From contig CANHDG010000004.1 of the NCBI GenBank assembly GCA_947459365.1, positions 1-40,273 on the forward strand: a DNA stretch of 40,273 bases, read 5' to 3'. This document shows, piece by piece, positions 19,212 to 28,489 of the stretch (positions are counted from its first letter, which is position 1; every line of letters begins with the position of its first letter). The position numbers were made by a program, and so were the translations under genes. The notes below the pieces were generated by a model that saw nothing but the letters and a program-made list of their open reading frames with translations, was not told the origin of the DNA and did not search any database. This stretch comes from Saprospirales bacterium (GTDB lineage Bacteria; Bacteroidota; Bacteroidia; Chitinophagales; Saprospiraceae).

Positions 19212-20000
19212 TTACTGCGCTATACCTGGTCCTTTGTTCCCGCGAGGATAAAGGACTAAACCAATTCCCACCGTTCGATCAAAGGAATTAAAGGAGTAGC
19301 TGGGAAAGGAATAAACCCATTTTAGCTGCACTCTCCATTGATTGTCCCCGTAAGTGAGCGCAAAACAAGGTTCCATCACGGGGAAAACCCGATACAAAGT
19401 GGGAAAAGATTCCCGCCATCCCGACGTAGCGGCACTTAAGTTGTCCAATAAACCAAAATACCGCAGAGCCCCCAACCGAATAGAGGTGTGAAAATGAAAC
19501 CGACTTCCCAAATACGTAACACCGGGTTCAAAGCTGCTTTTACGAAAGCGGTGTTGCGTAGTCCCACTAAAATAGGGCGTTGGAGACTGAAAATAATTTA
19601 AGGAATAATAGGAATGCTCTGTTCGAGCCACCTGAAAAGCAAATGGAAGTGTAAACAACCAATTATTGCCTCCTCGCGAGCGGAGGGGGTAGTACCAACC
19701 TCCAGCGAAACCAATATATTGGCCCCTTCCCTCATTGAGGTTTGTTTGCTTACCCCCGGCCAAGCCCCCTTCAACAGCCCCAAAAAGGTGATTAGAAAAA
19801 GCATACCCAGCTTTCATCTCTGCCCCCACCTGTGCTTGTACCTGAGTACCAACACCCGTCGAAAGCATCCAGTCACCCCGCTGTTCAAACGTAGGTGCCA
19901 AGGGCAACGCGGGGGCATAATAAGCGTGTTGACAACTGATTCCAACAACACCCAACAGCCCGAGGACAGACCAGAGGGACCTCCATTTAAGCGTATTCAT
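19212..20000 (-). CDS. Hypothetical outer-membrane/lipoprotein, paralog of the previous gene
   Basis: GISCQHAYYAPALPLAPTFEQRGDWMLSTGVGTQVQAQVGAEMKAGYAFSNHLFGAVEGGLAGGKQ. Start at MNTLKWRS (20000). Confidence 0.8.
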   Translation of the reverse strand: MNTLKWRSLWSVLGLLGVVGISCQHAYYAPALPLAPTFEQRGDWMLSTGVGTQVQAQVGAEMKAGYAFSNHLFGAVEGGLAGGKQTNLNEGRGQYIGFAGGWYYPLRSRGGNNWLFTLPFAFQVARTEHSYYSLNYFQSPTPYFSGTTQHRFRKSSFEPGVTYLGSRFHFHTSIRLGALRYFGLLDNLSAATSGWRESFPTLYRVFPVMEPCFALTYGDNQWRVQLKWVYSFPSYSFNSFDRTVGIGLVLYPRGNKGPGIAQ

Positions 20001-20066
20001 GGTGACGTAAATTTCACCATAAGGTAGGTATTTCAATGGAAACACACAAATTAGAAAAGGAGACGA

Positions 20067-21125
20067 CTAAGTCTTTTCAAGATCGAGGTATAAGCTAACC
20101 CGATACAAATTAGGTTCATCTTTAATTTCAAGATGATAGCGATCTGGATAAAGTAATTGTAATCGTTGACGAACATTGACCAAGCCAATTCCTCCGCTTC
20201 GATTAAACGATACGGCAGGCAAATGCCCAGATTTTGCATTTTCAATTACAAATACCAGCTGATCAAATGCTACTTCCAGCTTGAGGTGCACATACCCTCC
20301 CCCATTGATTTGGTGGTTCAAACCATGTTTAAAGCTATTTTCCACAAAGGGTACCAACAAAAGGGGGGCGATTAATTGGTGGCTAACCTGCCCCTCCACC
20401 TCAAATTGAATAGAGGCGCCTTCGGGTTGCCGAAGCCGTTCAAGGTCCAAGTAATTATTCAAGTATTGTATCTCCTTGCTAAGGAGAACTTGTTGTTCGT
20501 TACATTCGTACAACATGTAACGCATAATTTCCGACAACTTAAGGACGATTTCAGGGGCCAGATCGCTTTTTTTGAGGGTGAGTGCATAAAGGTTATTCAG
20601 TGTATTGAATAGAAAATGAGGATTGATCTGACTCTTTAGTAGACGCAGTTCACTCTCCATGGTCCGGGTAATTAGTTCCTTTTTTTCTTGTTGGTACCGC
20701 CACCAGTCCATGATGATATGAAGAACGGTGGTCAAAAGGGCAAGCGATATGTTTCCGAGCAAAAAAAGAGGCTGCTGTTGAATCAGGGCTGCTTGAAAGT
20801 TGACGTATCCAGAAAGAAGTAGGAAAAGGGTAAGCACCTGAATAGGGGTAATCAGCACACTAAAGCCAATTAATAAGAGGAGGTACATAGGAATGCTCTT
20901 TCGCATCCACCGGGGGATCAGGTACAATAAATTGGTATAAGCGATTAGTAAATAAAAAACGAGGGTAATGCTTTCATTTGCCAACGCCAACCCAACGTTT
21001 TGGTTTTGCCCATAATCGAGGAATAACAGGGTGCTATACACCACCAGCCAAAAAAGCAGGTGATAAGCGACCCTACGAGAGAGGAATTCGTAAATTCGAT
21101 CGAGAAAAGAGTGGGTTACTTGCAT
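20067..21125 (-). CDS. LytS/YehU-type membrane sensor histidine kinase
   Basis: ELRLLKSQINPHFLFNTLNNLYALTLKKSDLAPEIVLKLSEIMRYMLYECNEQQVLLSKEIQYLNNYLDLERLR (His_kinase domain) and GGIGLVNVRQRLQLLYPDRYHLEI (HATPase). Several N-terminal TM helices. Confidence 0.92.
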   Translation of the reverse strand: MQVTHSFLDRIYEFLSRRVAYHLLFWLVVYSTLLFLDYGQNQNVGLALANESITLVFYLLIAYTNLLYLIPRWMRKSIPMYLLLLIGFSVLITPIQVLTLFLLLSGYVNFQAALIQQQPLFLLGNISLALLTTVLHIIMDWWRYQQEKKELITRTMESELRLLKSQINPHFLFNTLNNLYALTLKKSDLAPEIVLKLSEIMRYMLYECNEQQVLLSKEIQYLNNYLDLERLRQPEGASIQFEVEGQVSHQLIAPLLLVPFVENSFKHGLNHQINGGGYVHLKLEVAFDQLVFVIENAKSGHLPAVSFNRSGGIGLVNVRQRLQLLYPDRYHLEIKDEPNLYRVSLYLDLEKT

Positions 21126-21201
21126 AGCGGATACGACTACAAAGCAACAATAGATTTAGCGAATGGGCCAAATTTTTAGATCAAAGCACCAATTTACTGC
21201 A

Positions 21202-21238
21202 TAAAAAAAGCCGCCCCGGGTATGGGGCGGCTTTTTAT
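21202..21238. terminator. Bidirectional terminator downstream of gldN
   Basis: aaaaaaaGCCGCCCCgggtatGGGGCGGCttttta. Confidence 0.9.
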
Positions 21239-21259
21239 TAAAGCACTCTGTAGCTTTAA

Positions 21260-22150
21260 TTAATACTGCCAAAGATCGTGTTCAAAGTTGAAAATCTCAT
21301 TTTTGATCTTTTCAGACTCCATCAACAGATCTACACCAGTCAGGTATTCTTCTAATTTGCGGTCATAAACATTGGACTCCTTGTAGATATAAGAAGCGAA
21401 CTGACGCATTTCGAAAAGGTCTTCCCAAGAGATGGATGCGTTGGTATTTCCACCAGGAGTGAACACGCGCTGGCGAGCGAACATTTCGCGGGCCTGTGGG
21501 TAGTACACCCAGAAAAGAGGACGTTCGAAACGGAAATTACCCTGTTCATCTTTTACGTCAATGAGAGGAGCGATACCCATTACACGAACGTTCATGGTAG
21601 ATGTTTCTTTATCGAAGAACCAAATTTCTTTGATACGGAAACGCTTAACGTCTTCCCAGTTGATATCATTCCGAACGATTTGCACTTTTTCTTCGTACGT
21701 TTCAGGGTCGAACGTCATAACCGTATCGGTCTTTGACAACATACCCAGTACATCATTGGTGCTAAGGCGCTTGGTAAATTTATCATCTTCGGTGCTGTAA
21801 ACAGGTAGTTCACCTTTTGTAGCTGCATCAGAGAGCATTTTGAAGAAAGGCGCTTCTGGGTAGGAGAACGGGAGATTCATTTTCTCGCGAACATCTACAA
21901 TACGCCATACGCGCTTTTCCCAGAAGATATCGCTTTCACGAATCGGCTGGTAAGCAAGGACACGGCGCTGGGCCATCACCTCTTTTTTTACCACGTCATC
22001 GATCGGCATATCACCTGACATCGGCTCGCTCACCTCGGTTTGTTCTTCTACCTCAATCTCTTCTGGATCTTGGGCCATTATTGCCAACGGCATCGTAGCC
22101 ATAAAAAGACAAAGGGAAGTCCACTTTAAGAAGTTTTGCATGACTCGCAA
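21260..22150 (-). CDS. gldN: Gliding motility / T9SS protein GldN
   Basis: IRESDIFWEKRVWRIVDVREKMNLPFSYPEAPFFKML, FRIKEIWFFDKETSTMNVRVMGIAPL; follows gldM. Confidence 0.93.
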   Translation of the reverse strand: MRVMQNFLKWTSLCLFMATMPLAIMAQDPEEIEVEEQTEVSEPMSGDMPIDDVVKKEVMAQRRVLAYQPIRESDIFWEKRVWRIVDVREKMNLPFSYPEAPFFKMLSDAATKGELPVYSTEDDKFTKRLSTNDVLGMLSKTDTVMTFDPETYEEKVQIVRNDINWEDVKRFRIKEIWFFDKETSTMNVRVMGIAPLIDVKDEQGNFRFERPLFWVYYPQAREMFARQRVFTPGGNTNASISWEDLFEMRQFASYIYKESNVYDRKLEEYLTGVDLLMESEKIKNEIFNFEHDLWQY

Positions 22151-22178
22151 ATTGTTTTTATTAGAAAATTTGTTGAAA

Positions 22179-22222
22179 GGGTTTGGATTGTACTAGCCCT
22201 TGGGCAAATTCAATCCAAACCC
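22179..22222. repeat. 12-bp perfect inverted repeat in the gldM-gldN gap
   Basis: GGGTTTGGATTG (22179-22190) / CAATCCAAACCC (22211-22222), with inner GCCCttGGGC at 22196-22205. Confidence 0.85.
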
Positions 22223-22232
22223 AGGAACTATT

Positions 22233-23762
22233 TTATCGGATCTTGAATGCCAAACCACCCAAGTTACGTGGTTGAGCATCTCCAGGGCAACGAGCCTTGA
22301 TGTTATCAAAGAAATACTGGTCGCCGGGACCTGCTGCACGCACAAAGCTCAATACTTTCTCATTGAAGCGAGGGCCTGCGTTCGGAATTTCAGGAGATGG
22401 ATCTTGACGCTTCTTCAAGTAGGTAGCTTCAAAACCAACCACTTCGCATTTTGCTTCGAAGTCAAAGTTTTCCAAAACCGCTGCAATACCAGATTGAGCT
22501 TTGAACTCACCGTTACCCATTGCTTTGGAACGGTGCTGAGCACCCAACAATGGAGTAGGATCCGGAATACGCTTTACGCGGTAATTGAAGGTCTGCGAAG
22601 CACCCCCACCAGAGACAGTAAGAGTGGCATCACCTGGGTTGGTAACGCGTACGGTGTATTTGCCGCCTCCGTTAGGAGATATGGAGATACCACCACCACT
22701 GCCAACTACTTTCACATCGTTAGAGGAAACACCCGCTGCAGATACTGAAATAGGGTTGTCCACACCAATGTAAAACACATTCATTTTGTCCAAAGAGACC
22801 GCCACAGAACGTTGGCCTACTTCGTATTTGAACTCTTTGCTGTAATTTTTGAGTTCACCTGTCAATGGGTTTTTCACATTGATGCTTACGTTGTATGAAC
22901 GCTCACCAACTCCGCTGGTACCCACCTCATAGCGAGCTACACCATCTTTAATAGCTAAAGAGCTTCCACCTACATTGATGCTGATATTGTCTGCCTGCGT
23001 GCTGTAGGCACTCAAAAATACGTCTGCTGCATAGCGGTCACCAGAAATCACATAGCTTTTCTCAGCAGAAATTGCTGGTTGGAACGCATCGAATTTGATT
23101 TCTGTTCCACCAACTTTTTCAGCGCAGTAATTTAAGACTGCGGTTGCTGAGTTTTTGGCATCTGACTGGATCTTACCTAAGATAGGGAACACAGCTGCTA
23201 CTGGCATTTGTTTGAACTTAAATTCTGCCCAGCTATTCATTTTGGTGTTAGCTGGCAAAGAATCCAGTACCAATGGAAGGGCAGAGGCTACCGCTGCATT
23301 ATCATCAGCCAAAGCCAACAATTCTGCGCGGGTCTTCTCGATCCGATCTTGGATACGGAATCCCATACCTTCATTGATAAAGATACGAGTAGTAACGTCT
23401 TTGTTACGGATATCTTTCGGAATAGATGGGTCATCTTTAGATGGACCTTTTGCTACTTGAAAGAGAGTATCACGCACCGCATCGATATAGGCAGAGAAAT
23501 CAGCAGCGATTTGCATTGCCTTTTTCGCATTCTCGCGGTATTTTTCGTTGTTAGGGTTCTTGTAGGCATCGGCCTGTTTGTTGATCCCTTGTAGCAGTTG
23601 CTCATTATTGCGCTCAACGATGCTGCGGCTATTCTTCAAGCCTTTATCTAGGGAGAAGAAGGCATTCATTACCTCGGCCGATACGTTGAGGGCCAGCAGC
23701 GCGGTCAGCACCAGATACATCAGGTTGATCATCAGCTGCCGCGGCTCCTTTGGTATTGACAT
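22233..23762 (-). CDS. gldM: Gliding motility / T9SS protein GldM
   Basis: MSIPKEPRQLMINLMYLVLTALLALNVSAEVMNAFFSLDKGL N-terminus characteristic of GldM/PorM. Confidence 0.95.
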   Translation of the reverse strand: MSIPKEPRQLMINLMYLVLTALLALNVSAEVMNAFFSLDKGLKNSRSIVERNNEQLLQGINKQADAYKNPNNEKYRENAKKAMQIAADFSAYIDAVRDTLFQVAKGPSKDDPSIPKDIRNKDVTTRIFINEGMGFRIQDRIEKTRAELLALADDNAAVASALPLVLDSLPANTKMNSWAEFKFKQMPVAAVFPILGKIQSDAKNSATAVLNYCAEKVGGTEIKFDAFQPAISAEKSYVISGDRYAADVFLSAYSTQADNISINVGGSSLAIKDGVARYEVGTSGVGERSYNVSINVKNPLTGELKNYSKEFKYEVGQRSVAVSLDKMNVFYIGVDNPISVSAAGVSSNDVKVVGSGGGISISPNGGGKYTVRVTNPGDATLTVSGGGASQTFNYRVKRIPDPTPLLGAQHRSKAMGNGEFKAQSGIAAVLENFDFEAKCEVVGFEATYLKKRQDPSPEIPNAGPRFNEKVLSFVRAAGPGDQYFFDNIKARCPGDAQPRNLGGLAFKIR

Positions 23763-23843
23763 AGTTTTTTACGTTTTAAGTTTGAATGATACTTGTTTTT
23801 AAACTTACCGGTTAAATGAACCGGATCCGATTAACTATGTCAA

Positions 23844-24437
23844 TTATTGGCGACCAATGTTCGACATTGCAGAAAGCATGTTGCCGTACACGGTGTTCAA
23901 AGAGCCCAAGTTTTTATTAAGAGCAGAAAGCTGATCTTTGTATGCCTTTACATCTTCTGCAGACTTAGACATATCAGCCATTGCTTCATTCATTTTTGTG
24001 TAGAAATTGCTCATGGACTTGATTTGCTCCTGTGTGCCAGAGAAATCAACTTCTTGAAGCGCCTTCAAGGAAGCCATGCTTTTTGACATGGACTGTAATT
24101 CAGTTAACATTCCACCTAACTGACGCTCAACAACGTCACCGTGCAAAGGTATGAACTCTTCGTTCTGCTGCGCACCGCCACCAGAAATTGGCTGCAAACG
24201 AGCATTGTAGTCAGAAAGACCTGGGTAAAGCTTATCCCAGTAGTAATCTGGATCAGGACCCAGGATACCCAACATAAGGAAGATGAAAATCTCGATACCC
24301 ATTCCAAGAATCAGGAATTCAGAGGCATATGGCCAAGATTCCAACTTGAATAAAGCGCCGGCTAGAACGAAAGCAGCACCTACACCAATCAACAAGTTTT
24401 TGAGGTACTTGAAACCTTTAGATTTGACGAAACTCAT
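23844..24437 (-). CDS. gldL: Gliding motility / T9SS protein GldL
   Basis: KNLLIGVGAAFVLAGALFKLESWPYASEFLILGMGIEIFIFLMLGI (two TM helices); position between gldK and gldM. Confidence 0.95.
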   Translation of the reverse strand: MSFVKSKGFKYLKNLLIGVGAAFVLAGALFKLESWPYASEFLILGMGIEIFIFLMLGILGPDPDYYWDKLYPGLSDYNARLQPISGGGAQQNEEFIPLHGDVVERQLGGMLTELQSMSKSMASLKALQEVDFSGTQEQIKSMSNFYTKMNEAMADMSKSAEDVKAYKDQLSALNKNLGSLNTVYGNMLSAMSNIGRQ

Positions 24438-24511
24438 TGTGAAATGTAACTTTTTAGCAGTTTAAGACTGGGTTAAAGCAAATAAAAACGGATTGAATTT
24501 TTTAAACGCTG

Positions 24512-24519
24512 CAAATGTA
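24512..24519 (-). promoter_or_regulatory. Putative -7 box (TACATTTG) of an internal gldL promoter
   Basis: Perfect TAnnTTTG on the minus strand, about 75 bp upstream of the gldL ATG inside an unusually long gldK-gldL gap. No clear -33 TTG. Confidence 0.4.
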
Positions 24520-24660
24520 AAAATCTGATTTGAATGTTAAAGAAAATTTATCCAATTGCAAATAAATTCCTAATGAACGTCCAATGTAAGGGTTCGAATT
24601 ACTCAAATCAGGGCCTGGAGAACAAGTATTTTATTTGTTATCAGGCGAATTGCATACCCA

Positions 24661-24698
24661 GTCAGGAAGGAAGGATTAAGGAATGCTTCCTCCCTGAC
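24661..24698. repeat. 13-bp inverted repeat (one mismatch) downstream of gldK
   Basis: GTCAGGaAGGAAG - gattaaggaatg - CTTCCTcCCTGAC. Confidence 0.75.
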
Positions 24699-24722
24699 AG
24701 GGTACTATTACTAATGGTCTAA

Positions 24723-25979
24723 TTAGAAATCGTTGATAGAACGGCCAAGAAATGCCAACACACAACGGAAACCAACATAGCACTTCGTAGTGTCTTGATA
24801 CTCCCAAGAACGAGAACCGGTCTGTAAGAAGAAGGCTACATCTTTCCACGATCCACCGCGAATTACTTTACGCTTAGAGGTGATTGGATCTTCGTCTTTA
24901 GCATCGTAACGGATATCTGGGTTCAAATCGTGCATGAAAGAGTACGCATTCTCGAAGTATGCAGTCTCCGTCCACTCTGACACGTTACCAGACATACAGA
25001 ATAAACCGTAGTCGTTTGGATAGTACTTATCAACAGGTACGGTATACAAGCCACCATCCTCAGGATAATTACCACGGCCAGGCTTGAAGTTTGCCAACAA
25101 GCAGCCTTTCGCGTTACGAGTGTAATAAGCACCCCATGGATAAGGAGCTAATTCGCGTCCACCGCGAGCTGCCCATTCCCACTCATGCTCTGTTGGCAAA
25201 CGGAAGTCTTCTGACATAGGCTCATCGATTCCACGGTACATGTTCCAAAGTTTGGTTCTCCAATACGTGAAAGCCTTTGCCATTTTCCAGTTTACACCCA
25301 CCACAGGATACTCGTCAAAGGCAGGGTGCCAGAAGTAGTTACGAGTCATTGGCTCATTGTAAGAATACGCATAGTCACGTACCCAAGCCAATGTGTCTGG
25401 ATAGATTTTTACTTTTTCTTTCTTCAGGTGGGAAGTACGGTTAGCATTGCGGTCATGTGCCGCTTTCTGCCAATCCAGCCACTGCATTTCAAAAACCAGT
25501 TTGCTGGTGTTTAATTCTTTTCTTCCGGAGAAGCGCTCATTGCCCTGGAAGAAGAGATCTTCAAGTTCTTGTGCACTTTCCTCCCAATCGATGGGCTCTT
25601 CCCAGTCGATGAGCTGCTTGTCAGCAGAACCATCGCCTTCATCCTCCACATAGTGTTGAAGGGTTTCGTGTGCCAATGAGTCAATAACCCATTGAACAAA
25701 CTGACGATACTCGTTGTTGGTAATTTCGGTTTCGTCCATAAAAAAGCCTTGAATAGAGATGGCTTTTGGACGAGCAACCATTTGTTTGCTAAGATCCTCG
25801 TCACCTGCGCCCACGTGCAAAGTTCCGGATGGAATGTAGAGCATTCCGTAAGGATTAACACCTCTCCATTTCGGACGGTCGAGCACACCAACGAGTTGAC
25901 CTCCTTCTTGGCGGCCGCAAGAGGACAGGATTGCCGCGAAAAAGCTGAGAAGCAGAAGCGATTTTTGTAGTTGTTTCAT
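24723..25979 (-). CDS. gldK: Gliding motility / T9SS lipoprotein GldK (SUMF/FGE fold)
   Basis: Start at MKQLQKSLLLLSFFAAILSSCGRQEGG (lipobox). FMDETEITNNEYRQFVQWV, RLPTEHEWEWAARGG, GNVSEWTETAYF, RKVIRGGSWKD. Confidence 0.95.
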   Translation of the reverse strand: MKQLQKSLLLLSFFAAILSSCGRQEGGQLVGVLDRPKWRGVNPYGMLYIPSGTLHVGAGDEDLSKQMVARPKAISIQGFFMDETEITNNEYRQFVQWVIDSLAHETLQHYVEDEGDGSADKQLIDWEEPIDWEESAQELEDLFFQGNERFSGRKELNTSKLVFEMQWLDWQKAAHDRNANRTSHLKKEKVKIYPDTLAWVRDYAYSYNEPMTRNYFWHPAFDEYPVVGVNWKMAKAFTYWRTKLWNMYRGIDEPMSEDFRLPTEHEWEWAARGGRELAPYPWGAYYTRNAKGCLLANFKPGRGNYPEDGGLYTVPVDKYYPNDYGLFCMSGNVSEWTETAYFENAYSFMHDLNPDIRYDAKDEDPITSKRKVIRGGSWKDVAFFLQTGSRSWEYQDTTKCYVGFRCVLAFLGRSINDF

Positions 25980-26201
25980 GTTGAACACCCGTGTAAAGTT
26001 ACCTACTAAATTTGTTCGGTTTAAAAAAATCAGCCGTAAAGGTAGATGATTAGGTTGTATGCAAACAAATGATGCGAAAAAAAATTGTCTGAAAATATTT
26101 TCAATGGCCAAAAGTAGTGAGGTTTGAACGAAAACAGGCCCTTTTTTCGTATTAAACCCTCAAAATTTTAACATTTAGAGTAGAATTCAAAAGATAAACT
26201 C

Positions 26202-27191
26202 CTAGCGAAAACGGGGATTATTGATCACCGGAGGTAATTTACCAGCTCCAACGGGAGGCCCCCACCGATACTGCAATCCAATCTCATGGCTGCCGCGATT
26301 CACGGCGCCTAAACCAGATAATGGCCATTCGTACGCATAGAGTAAGAGGGTCTTTTCATTGAGGCGCATTCCTAAATAGCCCATGATAGCATCGCGGGAA
26401 TTGGTTGTTAATCCTCGAAAACCGACGCCTGCCAAGAATTTTTCAAGGTAAACCGCCTGAAAAGCCCCTTCGAACTGGGTAACCTTCCCATCGGTTTTGA
26501 CCAAAGCGCCCGAGCGAAGCTCTATGTCCTCCCCTACAGGCTGCTGGTATCCAACCTGCAACACGTAATGCCGTTCTGGTTGTAAGCGGAATCGACCTTC
26601 CCCCTGGCTTTTACTTAATTGCGGTGCAAAGACAGGCAGTGCTGCCATACCGGCTTGCCAGTTACGCCACTCCATATATACCCCTACCTCCGCCACTGGT
26701 GCAGCAGCAGATATTCTGCCCTCGGGTAACCATTGATCGTTGTGCTGAAAAGAGGGATCTTGGTAACTACCCTGTGGACTGCGCAATTTTCGGCCATCCA
26801 AACTATATTGCTGCATCCCAGCACTGATTCCAATAGAAATAAGACCTTCTGGACCCAACCAGCGCTGATAACTGTAACTGGCCATTACCTGGGTAGTTTG
26901 GTGAGGCCCCAATTGGTCATTGTCCAATTTGATGCCGACCCCACTGCTGATAAATCGAACCGGAATGGCCGCATCCAAGTGCTGACTTACCGGAGCCCCC
27001 TCTAAGTCCACCCACTGACTGCGGTAGATTCCGTTGGCAACCAAGGTTTCATCCAATCCTGCAGCAGCTGGGTTGTATAAATAGGGGTTGTTCAGCCAAC
27101 CAGCGTACTGCGCCAGTTGCTGCGCCTGTGCCCATTGTCCTCCCAGTAACAACAGTGCAAAAAATCCAATTTCCCGATTGTATAACCTCAT
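26202..27191 (-). CDS. PorP/SprF family T9SS outer-membrane protein
   Basis: AQQLAQYAGWLNNPYLYNPAAAGLDETLVANGIYRSQWVDLEGAPVSQHLDAAIP is the PorP/SprF signature. Start at MRLYNREIGFF (27191). Confidence 0.92.
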   Translation of the reverse strand: MRLYNREIGFFALLLLGGQWAQAQQLAQYAGWLNNPYLYNPAAAGLDETLVANGIYRSQWVDLEGAPVSQHLDAAIPVRFISSGVGIKLDNDQLGPHQTTQVMASYSYQRWLGPEGLISIGISAGMQQYSLDGRKLRSPQGSYQDPSFQHNDQWLPEGRISAAAPVAEVGVYMEWRNWQAGMAALPVFAPQLSKSQGEGRFRLQPERHYVLQVGYQQPVGEDIELRSGALVKTDGKVTQFEGAFQAVYLEKFLAGVGFRGLTTNSRDAIMGYLGMRLNEKTLLLYAYEWPLSGLGAVNRGSHEIGLQYRWGPPVGAGKLPPVINNPRFR

Positions 27192-27358
27192 CCCTGAAAA
27201 TGGTTGCGGTAAAGGTAATACATGCGATTGGTTGTTTGTTTGTTTTGAAAAAAAACTACCATTGCAAATGCTTCGTACGTGCGACCCTTGGAAGGAAAGG
27301 AAAGAGCCTTTGCCGTTTGGGCAATTATTTGACAAACCACTAAAAGGGGGGAAAGCGT

Positions 27359-28039
27359 TTAGTGACAATCCAAATTTGCAGGCGGAACAGCCGAATTAAA
27401 CAAGCTTAAATCAAGCTGTAGGCCTCTTTGTATCAACAAAGCGCCTGATATTATTAGTAAAATCGGTTGTATGTACCGAAATCGAGCTCGGATGACCGCG
27501 TTAAACCGGGAGCCTACTAGGGTAGCGCCCACCATTAAGGGTAGGGTTCCCATACCAAAAAAGAACATAAATGCGGCCCCTTCAAGGGGATCCGACATAG
27601 CGATGGCTCCTGCTAAAGCGGCATAAACCAATCCACAGGGAACCAATCCATTTAAAAGGCCAAAGGAAAAGGAGGCACCATCAGGGTGGTGTCGTAGTAG
27701 GCTACTCATGTGCTGCTGAAGCCAGGCAGACCATCGCTGCAGAAGGGTCCAGCGATGTAGCAACCGTTCTAACCGCCAAGCAAGAAGCGCAAAGGCAACC
27801 ATAAAAAACCCAGCAAACAGCGAAAGAGCCTGCTGCAAACCAGCAAGAGCGATTGCCTTTCCTGCTAATCCAAAAAAAACACCGAGTCCACTGTAGGTCA
27901 GGATTCTTCCAATCTGATATTCCAAGCTACGAAGCCAAGGCCGCCCGGTACCCCCCCCTATCAACGCCAGTTGAAGGGGGCCACACATACCTAGGCAGTG
28001 CAAACTGCCTGCCAATCCGAGGAGTACTGCAGGAAGCAT
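27359..28039 (-). CDS. Sulfite exporter TauE/SafE family (cytochrome-biogenesis-type) membrane protein
   Basis: LLGLAGSLHCLGMCGPLQLAL, FGLLNGLVPCGLVYAALAGAIA, FFFGMGTLPLM; position downstream of ccoH. Confidence 0.88.
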   Translation of the reverse strand: MLPAVLLGLAGSLHCLGMCGPLQLALIGGGTGRPWLRSLEYQIGRILTYSGLGVFFGLAGKAIALAGLQQALSLFAGFFMVAFALLAWRLERLLHRWTLLQRWSAWLQQHMSSLLRHHPDGASFSFGLLNGLVPCGLVYAALAGAIAMSDPLEGAAFMFFFGMGTLPLMVGATLVGSRFNAVIRARFRYIQPILLIISGALLIQRGLQLDLSLFNSAVPPANLDCH

Positions 28040-28045
28040 CTTAAA

Positions 28046-28489
28046 TTAGATTAAAATGGCGGTTTCGTAGTAATAATTTTTCTGAGCCGCTACCCAATTC
28101 AGCTCCACATGCCAACGCCCCCCTACTTTTGATTGGACCGGAATTTGGATCAGACTTTTTCCAGCAATTTCCAAGTATTGGTCATCGGCCACGGAGGCGG
28201 AGCGGTAAAGCTTTACCTTTCCGTCGGTAGCAGTCATCCCTGCAGGCAGCTGGATCAGCACCATTTTCTGTGTTTCATCGTACAAAACGGCAGGCTTCAC
28301 TTCTAATGCCGCGGTATTTTGTTTGCCATTAAGGTGCTCCTGGTAGTTCAAATCCAGGTCGTAATAATCTTTCTGTACCAAACCGGGGTCATGTGTGGTT
28401 GAGATCAGCACCATGGTTACCATGCCAATCGCGAATGTGGCATACACCAAGGCAATTCCGGTTCCCCAATTAAATTTTATCATATTCAT
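28046..28489 (-). CDS. ccoH: FixH-family cbb3 oxidase accessory protein
   Basis: WGTGIALVYATFAIGMVTMVLISTTHDPGLVQKDYYDLDLNYQEHLNGKQN. Stop/start overlap with ccoG. Confidence 0.88.
   Translation of the reverse strand: MNMIKFNWGTGIALVYATFAIGMVTMVLISTTHDPGLVQKDYYDLDLNYQEHLNGKQNTAALEVKPAVLYDETQKMVLIQLPAGMTATDGKVKLYRSASVADDQYLEIAGKSLIQIPVQSKVGGRWHVELNWVAAQKNYYYETAILI

Noticed and set aside
24585-24620. tRNA T-loop-like string gggttcgaatta in the gldK-gldL gap
   Set aside because: No T-stem pairing (G53-C61 fails), no acceptor or anticodon stem; not a tRNA.
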